A stretch of 25,088 nucleotides of DNA, from contig CANQWJ010000002.1 of NCBI GenBank assembly GCA_947627525.1, positions 1 through 25,088 on the forward strand, given 5' to 3'. Numbering within the stretch: position 1 is the first letter of the stretch; each line of letters begins with the position of its first letter. Position numbers and translations under genes: made by a program. Under the pieces are notes generated by a model, which was not told where the DNA came from, searched no databases, and worked only from the letters and a program-made list of their open reading frames with translations. This DNA is from an uncultured Bacilli bacterium (lineage in GTDB: Bacteria; Bacillota_I; Bacilli_A; RF39; UBA660). This document shows positions 1 through 6,453 of this stretch, one piece after another.

Positions 1-33
1 CATTGTATCAAACTTATGTCTTTTTTAATAAAA

Positions 34-66
34 AAATAGTGAAGAGATTTCTCACCAACACTATTT
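34..66. repeat. Inverted repeat, possible terminator of a flanking gene
   Basis: AAATAGTG at 34-41 is the exact reverse complement of CACTATTT at 59-66, and a smaller GAGA/TCTC pairing lies inside the loop. On the minus strand the stem runs into a T-rich tail (31-36 on the plus strand is a run of A). It may be a bidirectional terminator for a gene beyond the left edge; no gene in this window needs a minus-strand terminator. Confidence 0.3.
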
Positions 67-85
67 ATAATACAACCTTAATAAG

Positions 86-107
86 AAGCACTTAAAGTGC
101 TTTTTTT
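86..107 (+). terminator. Rho-independent terminator
   Basis: AAGCACT (86-92), loop TAA, AGTGCTT (96-102), then an unbroken T run to 107. The stem pairs perfectly. It presumably ends transcription from a gene left of the window and insulates the seven-gene operon that starts at 226. Confidence 0.75.
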
Positions 108-121
108 AATGCCTAAAATAA

Positions 122-150
122 TTGCTAAATTAATCTTCTTATGATATAAT
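122..150 (+). promoter_or_regulatory. Promoter of the seven-paralog operon
   Basis: TTGCTA (122-127), 17 bases, then TATAAT (145-150) preceded by TGA, an extended -10. This is one of the best sigma-A type promoters in the window. It leaves an untranslated leader of about 70 bases before the ATG at 226. No equally good promoter was seen between the seven genes. Confidence 0.7.
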
Positions 151-225
151 ATAGAGCGTTTTATAACTTTGTAGGGTGATTATATATAATTTTCAATTTT
201 GTGAATAAATAAGGGAGTGTAAAAG

Positions 226-867
226 ATGGAGTATTGTTTTACAAAAGCACAAGAAAGAAAAATCAACAAAGAACTTAAAAAAGTAGTAAATGATATGTTA
301 AAAATTTTAAAAGCAAGTGGACTTAAAGAAATTACTATTTTTTATCAAATAACAAATAAAATTGATCCTTCATTATTTGTTCAAAACTTTTTAAACGGAG
401 ATTTGCGATTAATAATAAAGTCTGATGATATTATGCTTCGCGGAATAGAACATAGTTGGTGGAAACTTTATATGAATAAAAAACTTACTCTTATGGATGA
501 AGACAAACAAAAAAAAGTACCTGTAGCTTGTCAATTTCTAATGAACTATGCTCAAAATCGTCCTAAAATAATAGAAGCTGCTAATGTTGGTAAAAAAGAA
601 AAGGGAACTATTTCTTCAAAAATTGACCAACAATTAGAAGATGGAATAAGCCATGTCGAACAGGTTCTAAAAGATGAAGTATTAGTTGAATTTAATTTAC
701 CAGAAACAACAGATCAAAAACAAATAGAAGTTCATAATGAAGGTGGAGTAAATATTGGTACTATTGATTTTGGTGGAAAAACAGTCAAAATAATTACTAC
801 TGGTGATATTGTTTTAGTTAATAGAGAAAAATTGCAGAGTAGAGTAAAAAGTAAGAAAGAAAAATAA
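226..867 (+). CDS. Tandem-array family protein, copy 1 of 7
   Basis: First of seven consecutive paralogs; I do not recognise the family. It has 213 residues with no signal peptide or membrane segment, so it is probably cytoplasmic. Three blocks recur in all copies. The first is an N-terminal polar helix (residues 5-30) with the pattern F-T/S-x2-Q-x3-I-x-K. The second is an F-x-M-N-Y-x2-N-R motif (104-112). The third is a C-terminal beta-rich block (154-198) containing LPET, an I-G-T-I-D-F-G core and G-D-I-V-L-V, followed by a Lys-rich tail. The middle (40-100) is poorly conserved. Start chosen at ATG 226 behind GGGAG at 213-217. Gene 2 follows at once. Confidence 0.85.
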   Translation: MEYCFTKAQERKINKELKKVVNDMLKILKASGLKEITIFYQITNKIDPSLFVQNFLNGDLRLIIKSDDIMLRGIEHSWWKLYMNKKLTLMDEDKQKKVPVACQFLMNYAQNRPKIIEAANVGKKEKGTISSKIDQQLEDGISHVEQVLKDEVLVEFNLPETTDQKQIEVHNEGGVNIGTIDFGGKTVKIITTGDIVLVNREKLQSRVKSKKEK

Positions 868-880
868 ATAGGTGAGTTAT

Positions 881-1537
881 ATGTTCAGTTTTAGTAAAGG
901 ACAAAAACGTGAAATAAGAAAACAATATAAAAGAATTATAAAAGACATGAAACAACTATTTGATAAAGCAAATGTAGGAAATTTAGATGTTCATTTAAGT
1001 CATGATCCTATACCTATTGAGTTAGAATATACAAATTATGGTGGACAAATGGTAAGTAGACCATGGATAATTTCGTTTGAAGAAAATGGATTAATTACAT
1101 TATTTGCTGAAGATTATTTTAATGGTACTAAAGATAGAAGTACTTCATTTGTAATGTCTGGTCCTATTAGAACAGATTTTGAAAAGTATCCAAAAACTTT
1201 TATACCAGTAGCATACGTATTCATCATGAATTATGAAAAAAATCGTAAAAAAATAATTGCTGCTATTGATAAAGAATTAAATAAAAGTAAAACAGTTGAT
1301 GAAAGTTTATGTGAATCAAGTAAGTTATTAGATAGGTTACGAGATAATGAAGTACATGTTGAACTAAGTTTGCCAGAAAGTACTGATCAAAGACAAATAG
1401 ATGTTCATCAAGAGGGTGAAAAAACTGTTGGTATATTTGACTTTGGAGGAAAAATAGTAAAAATTATAACTTCTAATGATATCGTTTTAGTAAGGAATAA
1501 CGATCAGAAACCAAAAGTTAAGAATTTAAGCAGGTGA
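881..1537 (+). CDS. Tandem-array family protein, copy 2 of 7
   Basis: Paralog of the preceding gene, 218 residues from ATG 881. That start is preferred over an in-frame GTG at 872 because AGGTGAG (870-876) sits at ribosome-binding distance from 881, and the resulting N terminus (M-F-S-F-S-K-G-Q) matches the other copies. The family motifs are present: the N-terminal helix, F-I-M-N-Y-E-K-N-R at 114-122, LPES near 164, then F-D-F-G-G-K and N-D-I-V-L-V near 186-204. The variable middle is longer than in copy 1. No secretion signal and no known domain recognised. Its last bases overlap the ribosome binding site of copy 3, so the two are probably translationally coupled. Confidence 0.85.
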   Translation: MFSFSKGQKREIRKQYKRIIKDMKQLFDKANVGNLDVHLSHDPIPIELEYTNYGGQMVSRPWIISFEENGLITLFAEDYFNGTKDRSTSFVMSGPIRTDFEKYPKTFIPVAYVFIMNYEKNRKKIIAAIDKELNKSKTVDESLCESSKLLDRLRDNEVHVELSLPESTDQRQIDVHQEGEKTVGIFDFGGKIVKIITSNDIVLVRNNDQKPKVKNLSR

Positions 1538-1542
1538 AAATA

Positions 1543-2193
1543 GTGTATACATATACAAAAAAACAAATAAATCAAGTTATAAAAGAAATGCATGTAATAG
1601 TTAAGGATTTAAATAAACTATACAAAAGAGCGTCATCTTCCACAATCGTTGTTCCGATAAAACATGGGCAATTAGATGGTGATTTAGAATTTAATAATAT
1701 GGATTATTTTAAAAGTTTTTTTTCAGAAGAGTGGCGATTAATCATTAAAAATAGTGCCATGATCATTGAAACGTTTAGTAAAAAACAAAGTATAAATTTT
1801 AGTGGTCTTTCCTTTTTGCCATTCGTATCACGTTCTTTTGAAAAAGATAGAATGTTATATAGTCTTCCTATTTTCGTTGATTTTGTCGAAAATTATTCAG
1901 AAAATAGGGAAAATATTGTAACTACTGTTGAAAACAGTAATATTCAAAGTAAAAGAGTAACAGATGAGTTGAACGACGCTATTGAAGTTAATAAAAAGAC
2001 TAGATCTCAAAATCAGGCTCAAGTAAGATTATCAATGCCAGAGTCAATTGATACTAAAAATATTGAAATTAGCAAAGAAAAAGGACAAACAGTTGGGAAA
2101 ATTGACTTTGGAGATAAAACAATTGAAATTATTACTACTGATGATATAGTTCTAGTACCACCTACAAAGAATAAACAAAAAGTAAAAAAATAA
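1543..2193 (+). CDS. Tandem-array family protein, copy 3 of 7
   Basis: Third paralog, about 216 residues. Two in-frame GTG starts exist, 1534 and 1543. I choose 1543 because CAGGTGA (1531-1537) then acts as ribosome binding site and the N terminus (M-Y-T-Y-T-K-K-Q) aligns with its siblings; starting at 1534 would instead overlap the stop of copy 2 by four bases. The central motif is altered (F-V-E-N-Y-S-E-N-R). The C-terminal block is intact: MPES, V-G-K-I-D-F-G-D-K-T, then D-D-I-V-L-V-P. The Ser-rich region after the first helix is specific to this copy. Function unknown. Confidence 0.8.
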   Translation: MYTYTKKQINQVIKEMHVIVKDLNKLYKRASSSTIVVPIKHGQLDGDLEFNNMDYFKSFFSEEWRLIIKNSAMIIETFSKKQSINFSGLSFLPFVSRSFEKDRMLYSLPIFVDFVENYSENRENIVTTVENSNIQSKRVTDELNDAIEVNKKTRSQNQAQVRLSMPESIDTKNIEISKEKGQTVGKIDFGDKTIEIITTDDIVLVPPTKNKQKVKK

Positions 2194-2204
2194 TAGGAGT
2201 ATTT

Positions 2205-2852
2205 ATGGAGTATACAGATAAACAAAAAAAAGAAATTACTAAGACCCTTGGTTTGGTATCACAAGATATTATTAAACTATTTCGTCAAGTTCCAATTGAT
2301 CGTTTTAGGATGAAATTTAAGCAACATTCATATAAGGATGGCAACTATAGTTATAGAATAAAACGTCTCTTTCAGGACGATGCATCATGGGAAATTGTTT
2401 ATGATAAAACAAGAGGTGTAGGTTTAACAGTTACTAGTAGCGATTTGTATTTTGTTGAAGATTTTCTTTTAGGTAAAAATTTTAATAAAAAACAAGAAAT
2501 GGATCAAACAAAATGGACGATTTGTTTAGACTTTATCATGAATTATTCTGAAATAAGAAAAGATTTAATTGCAAAAATAGAAGAAAAAGCAAGAGAAATA
2601 AATGCTTATAATTCTTTGATTGATGGAAATATAAAGGAAGCTAAAACTAAATTGCACAATTTAAAAAATGCCGTGATTGAATTTAATTTTCCACCATCAG
2701 TTGCTGAAAAAGAAATAGAGATAGAGAAAAAAGATGGAAAAACAATTGGAACCATCAACTTTGGTGAAAGAAGTATTAGTATTATTACAGATGGTGATAT
2801 TGTTTTAGTTCCTAAAACTGAAGAAGATAAGACAAAAGTAAAACAAAAATAA
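2205..2852 (+). CDS. Tandem-array family protein, copy 4 of 7
   Basis: Fourth paralog, 215 residues from ATG 2205 behind TAGGAG (2195-2200). It shows the N-terminal Q-K-K-E-I helix, the F-I-M-N-Y-S-E-I-R motif (the usual Asn before Arg is Ile here), and the conserved end with F-N-F-P-P-S, I-G-T-I-N-F-G-E-R-S and G-D-I-V-L-V. The 3' part is nearly identical in DNA to copy 5, including an unbroken 31-base match (2707-2737 against 3378-3408). This is unlike the more divergent rest of the gene and suggests recent duplication or gene conversion. Function unknown. Confidence 0.85.
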   Translation: MEYTDKQKKEITKTLGLVSQDIIKLFRQVPIDRFRMKFKQHSYKDGNYSYRIKRLFQDDASWEIVYDKTRGVGLTVTSSDLYFVEDFLLGKNFNKKQEMDQTKWTICLDFIMNYSEIRKDLIAKIEEKAREINAYNSLIDGNIKEAKTKLHNLKNAVIEFNFPPSVAEKEIEIEKKDGKTIGTINFGERSISIITDGDIVLVPKTEEDKTKVKQK

Positions 2853-2872
2853 ATGGGGAGTGAAAAAGAGAT

Positions 2873-3526
2873 ATGGGTTATTTTACATTTAATCAAAAAA
2901 GACAAATACGTAGTGGAATTCATAAAATTTCTAAAGATATAGATTCTTTTGTTGGTAAAAAGAGAATTAATAGTATAAGAATTAGTCTTAAACATTCAAC
3001 ACCAGATGTTGATTTTGGTTTGCTTGACTATGGAGCATATGATCTTTTTGCTCACCGCAAATGGAGTTTAGTACGTAGTAGTAAATATCATGAAAAAGAA
3101 GGTTGGCAAATCCTAATTGAAGATGAAAATGGTTGGGAGTTTGATAGAGATATTAGTTTATCTAAAATAAAAATAAGAGATATTGACGAACTTGATTATT
3201 TAGCATGGTTAGAGTTCATTAAAAGCTATCCCGAAAATAGAAAAACAATAAAGGAAGCTATTGAACAATACAAAGATGATAAAAATATGGTAACTGATAG
3301 TATTAAATCTTCTCTCCAAGAATTAGAAAGATTAAAAGATGCCTCCATTGAATTAAACTTTCCCGAAACGCTTGCGCAAAAAGAAATAGAGATAGAGAAA
3401 AAAGATGGTCAAACAATTGGAACAATAAACTTTGGGGATAGAAGCATTCGTATTATTACTAATGGTGATATTGTTTTAGTACCAAAAAGAGAAGAAGAAA
3501 AACAAAAAGTAAAAAGTAATGGCTGA
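2873..3526 (+). CDS. Tandem-array family protein, copy 5 of 7
   Basis: Fifth paralog, 217 residues from ATG 2873, with GGGGAG upstream near 2855-2860. N-terminal helix (F-N-Q-K-R-Q-I-R), a middle containing R-K-W-S-L (shared with copy 6), then F-I-K-S-Y-P-E-N-R-K and the C-terminal block F-N-F-P-E-T, I-G-T-I-N-F-G-D-R-S, N-G-D-I-V-L-V. Its 3' end closely matches copy 4, whereas its middle is closer to copy 6, which gives it a mosaic look. It overlaps or abuts the start of copy 6. No domain recognised. Confidence 0.85.
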   Translation: MGYFTFNQKRQIRSGIHKISKDIDSFVGKKRINSIRISLKHSTPDVDFGLLDYGAYDLFAHRKWSLVRSSKYHEKEGWQILIEDENGWEFDRDISLSKIKIRDIDELDYLAWLEFIKSYPENRKTIKEAIEQYKDDKNMVTDSIKSSLQELERLKDASIELNFPETLAQKEIEIEKKDGQTIGTINFGDRSIRIITNGDIVLVPKREEEKQKVKSNG

Positions 3527-3536
3527 GGTGAAAACT

Positions 3537-4193
3537 ATGGAAAGTGTTTTTTCAAACAAACAAAGAAGAGAAATTAGTAAGGCTATGCATACTATTTATA
3601 AAGATATAAAAGAACTACTAAAAGAGGCCAAAGTAACTAGTTATTTTATTGTGGATTTAGAACATCAAATACCTGATGTTGATTATAATCATTTCCATAA
3701 GTATGTTTTTCAACGAAAGTGGTCATTACATCATTATGAAATGGGCGATTTAGATATTGTTATTAGTGGTGATTTTGAAGATAAACGTTATGCTCTTACT
3801 TCTTATAAAGATCCTACTTTTGATGATGAAGTACTATTGAAATTGGAGTTTATTGAAAGATATCCCGAAAACAGAAAATTAATTATTGATGCCATCAATG
3901 AAATGATTCCCATTGAAATAAGAAAAAGAGAACAAGCAAGAGAAAGCAAAATCAATATTGATGATAGAGTTTCTAATGGTATAAAAGAAGCAATGTCAAA
4001 ACTGAGACAAGCCCGTGAAGCATCGATTGAATTTGATTTTCCCAGTTCGGTTGCTCCTTATGAAATAGAAGTTACTAAAGAAGATGGAAGAACAGTAGGA
4101 AAAATTGATTTTGGTGATCGAACAATAAAGGTTATAACAGATGGTAATATTGTTTTAGTTAATAAAGAAGATCAAAAGATAAAAAGGAAGTGA
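3537..4193 (+). CDS. Tandem-array family protein, copy 6 of 7
   Basis: Sixth paralog, 218 residues from ATG 3537. An upstream in-frame ATG at 3519 lies inside copy 5; 3537 is preferred because GAGGTG (3524-3529) is correctly spaced for it and the N terminus then matches the family (M-E-S-V-F-S-N-K-Q). It has Q-R-K-W-S-L in the middle like copy 5, F-I-E-R-Y-P-E-N-R-K, a charged helical stretch rich in Arg/Lys/Glu, and the C-terminal F-D-F-P-S-S, V-G-K-I-D-F-G-D-R-T and G-N-I-V-L-V. Ends in TGA. Function unknown. Confidence 0.85.
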   Translation: MESVFSNKQRREISKAMHTIYKDIKELLKEAKVTSYFIVDLEHQIPDVDYNHFHKYVFQRKWSLHHYEMGDLDIVISGDFEDKRYALTSYKDPTFDDEVLLKLEFIERYPENRKLIIDAINEMIPIEIRKREQARESKINIDDRVSNGIKEAMSKLRQAREASIEFDFPSSVAPYEIEVTKEDGRTVGKIDFGDRTIKVITDGNIVLVNKEDQKIKRK

Positions 4194-4197
4194 TTTT

Positions 4198-4839
4198 ATG
4201 ATTACATTTCCAAGTGATCAAATTGAAAAGATAAATAAAACATTTAGTAAAATTCATTCAGATATAGTAAAAATGATGCGCAAAGCACATTTATCATATG
4301 CTGTTGTTAAGTTTAAAACTTCTAAAATAAATGGTTATAATGAAAATTCTTTAAAAGAATTTATTGATAGTGAATTTAATTTACGAATTACACTTGATGA
4401 TATAGTAATATTACAACCTGATAAAGAAGAAAGTTATTATATTCTTTCATTTTATGATCATAGAAAGAAAAAGATACTCATAATGGGAAACGAAGATAAT
4501 AAATATAATTTTCTACGATATAATATAGTGCGCAATTATCCACAAAATAGAAATAGAATTTATGAGCAAATAATGGCAAAACGTCATAATTTATTATATG
4601 ATGAGTTTGATGACGTACATAAAAAAGCTAATGCTGTTTTACGAGAACCACCACATAGTGAAGTATCAATAGAGTTTAATTTTCCTGAAAGTGTCGATCA
4701 GCACAAATTAGAAGTTACAAGAGAAAATGGTAGTAATATTGGTGTTATTGATTTTGGCGATAAGACTATTAAAATCATTACATCGGGAGATATTGTATTA
4801 GTTGAAAAAAATAAAGATGATAAAGTAAAAAAGAAATAA
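4198..4839 (+). CDS. Tandem-array family protein, copy 7 of 7
   Basis: Last and most divergent at the N terminus, 213 residues from ATG 4198, with AGGAAG just upstream inside the end of copy 6. The central motif is R-N-Y-P-Q-N-R without the usual preceding F-I/V-M. The C-terminal block is still clear (F-N-F-P-E-S, I-G-V-I-D-F-G-D-K-T, G-D-I-V-L-V), followed by the Lys-rich tail. The operon terminator follows immediately. Seven near-equal lengths (213-218) argue that all copies are maintained as functional proteins. Confidence 0.85.
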   Translation: MITFPSDQIEKINKTFSKIHSDIVKMMRKAHLSYAVVKFKTSKINGYNENSLKEFIDSEFNLRITLDDIVILQPDKEESYYILSFYDHRKKKILIMGNEDNKYNFLRYNIVRNYPQNRNRIYEQIMAKRHNLLYDEFDDVHKKANAVLREPPHSEVSIEFNFPESVDQHKLEVTRENGSNIGVIDFGDKTIKIITSGDIVLVEKNKDDKVKKK

Positions 4840-4851
4840 ATATGCTTAAAT

Positions 4852-4875
4852 AATCACTCAAAAGAGTGGTTTTTT
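4852..4875 (+). terminator. Terminator of the seven-paralog operon
   Basis: AATCACTC (4852-4859), loop AAAA, GAGTGGTT (4864-4871, one G-T wobble), then T run to 4875. It closes the array and separates it from the transporter gene. Confidence 0.75.
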
Positions 4876-4908
4876 CTTATCTTTTAGTTAAATTTTCATT
4901 AAAAAATC

Positions 4909-4937
4909 TATACTTAAAAGCGTAAAGAGTGTATAAT
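4909..4937 (+). promoter_or_regulatory. Promoter of the transporter gene
   Basis: TATAAT at 4932-4937 with a weak -35 (TATACT, 4909-4914) at 17 bases. The ribosome binding site GGGAGGG (4944-4950) lies where the transcript should begin, so the leader would be only about a dozen bases. Confidence 0.5.
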
Positions 4938-4956
4938 TTAAATGGGAGGGTAAAAG

Positions 4957-6360
4957 ATGAAAAAAAATAATATTTTTAAGGTAGTATGCATTACACTATT
5001 ATTATTAGTTCTACTAACTTGGATATTACCTACTACTACTTATTATGGTGGTGAGTTAACTGTTGGTGATCGCATTCAAATAGGTTTCTTTGATTTATTT
5101 ACATACATTGGAATGCTCATAACTAACTTTGGACAAATTCCATTATACATTTTAGCAGTAGGAGGTTTCTATGGTGTCTTACATAAGACAAACGGATACC
5201 GTAATCTATTAGATAAAATCGTTCAAAAGTATAAAGGCAACGAATGGATTTTCTTAACATTAGTAATGATTTTATTTGCTGTTATTACTTCAGTAGCAGG
5301 ATTAAATATTGGTTTATTATTTTTATTTCCATTTGTAATTACTGTTGTTCTATTAATGGGATACAGTAAGATGACTGCTGCACTAGTAACTGTTGGTAGT
5401 GTTTGTGTTGGTCTAATTGGAACAACTTATTCAGCACATGATTTAGGTCTTTTAAATCAAGTATTAAATATACCTGCAAATAGTGAAATACTATATAAGA
5501 TAGTTATTCTAGTGCTAGGGCTAATTCTTTTAATAGTTAATACATTACTATATGCTAAAAAGCATAAGATTGATGAACCAAGAAAAGGATTCAATTATCC
5601 AGAAACTGAAAATAAGAAAGCTAAGACTTGGCCAATTATCTTAGTAATGGATTTGGCATTATTAATAATGATTTTGTCATTTATTTCTTGGGAAGATGTT
5701 TTTGAAGTTAAAATATTTAGTGATGCTTTAACAGCAATTCAAGATTTCAAATTATTTGGATTCCCTATTTTTGCTAAATTATTAGGATCAGTTTCAGCAT
5801 TTGGAAATTGGCAAATTACTGAATTAATGACATTAGTTTTAGTTGCTACTGTGTTTGTTGCACTATTCTGCAAAGTTAAACTAAATGATATGTTACAAGC
5901 ATTTGGTGAAGGAGCAAGACGTGCTTTAAGACCTGCTTTTATGGCAACTTTAGTATATCTTGCAGTAGTCATTTCTGTATATAGTCCTATTGCTTTAACA
6001 ATTATTAAACCATTAATGGATTTAACTAAGGACTTTAATGTTATAACTACTTCAGTAGCTGGTGTAATTTCTCAATTCTTTAGTGTAGAAATGTACTTTA
6101 ATGTATATCCAGATATGGCAAGTGCTACATTACCTTATATTATTAGTTTATATTCTGATAGTGTTTATGGTGTAATTGGTGTAATTTGGCAAGCAATGGC
6201 TGGTTTTGCAATGTTATTTGTACCAACTAGTGTTGTTTTAGTAGCTACACTTTCTTACTTAAAAGTTTCATACTTTAAGTGGTTAAAAGCTATTTGGAAA
6301 TTCCTATTAGAATTATTTGTAGTATTATTAATTGTCTTTTTCTTAATGATAATGCTATAG
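4957..6360 (+). CDS. DcuC/YfcC-like multi-pass membrane transporter
   Basis: A 467-residue integral membrane protein with about ten to twelve hydrophobic segments spread over its whole length. The opening (short basic end, long hydrophobic segment, then T-W-I-L-P near residue 22-26) resembles the DcuC/YfcC group of anaerobic C4-dicarboxylate and amino-acid carriers, whose usual length of 450-500 also fits. Gly-rich membrane stretches and a central hydrophilic loop (about residues 205-225) are typical of two-halved carriers. Substrate cannot be told from sequence. It is a single-gene unit with its own promoter and terminator. Family assignment is from general resemblance; a NhaC-like or ArcD-like exchanger is the alternative. 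Confidence 0.6.
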   Translation: MKKNNIFKVVCITLLLLVLLTWILPTTTYYGGELTVGDRIQIGFFDLFTYIGMLITNFGQIPLYILAVGGFYGVLHKTNGYRNLLDKIVQKYKGNEWIFLTLVMILFAVITSVAGLNIGLLFLFPFVITVVLLMGYSKMTAALVTVGSVCVGLIGTTYSAHDLGLLNQVLNIPANSEILYKIVILVLGLILLIVNTLLYAKKHKIDEPRKGFNYPETENKKAKTWPIILVMDLALLIMILSFISWEDVFEVKIFSDALTAIQDFKLFGFPIFAKLLGSVSAFGNWQITELMTLVLVATVFVALFCKVKLNDMLQAFGEGARRALRPAFMATLVYLAVVISVYSPIALTIIKPLMDLTKDFNVITTSVAGVISQFFSVEMYFNVYPDMASATLPYIISLYSDSVYGVIGVIWQAMAGFAMLFVPTSVVLVATLSYLKVSYFKWLKAIWKFLLELFVVLLIVFFLMIML

Positions 6361-6390
6361 AGGACTTTGTAAGAACAAAGTTCTTTTTTT
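6361..6390 (+). terminator. Terminator of the transporter gene
   Basis: AGGACTTTGT (6361-6370), loop AAGA, ACAAAGTTCT (6375-6384), then T run to 6390. The stem is long with one G-T wobble and begins directly after the stop codon. Confidence 0.8.
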
Positions 6391-6453
6391 GTATATTTTT
6401 TAAAAGTTTGCTTCATTATGTTCATAGAATTATTTGAAAGGGGTTGTTTTATT

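Noticed and set aside
226..4839. Seven-gene array read as CRISPR-like or mobile element repeats
   Set aside because: The repeats are whole protein-coding genes with diverged DNA, not short identical units with spacers, and no transposase, integrase or Cas gene is present.
5739..5972. Minus-strand open frame within the transporter gene
   Set aside because: It lies wholly inside a convincing plus-strand gene and has no protein features; similar antisense frames at 2606-2995, 9781-10353 and 12217-12663 were rejected for the same reason.
6418..6453. ATG at 6418 as start of the ClpC-like protein
   Set aside because: It has no ribosome binding site at proper spacing, and the extra 12 residues do not match Clp N termini; GAAAGGGG serves ATG 6454.
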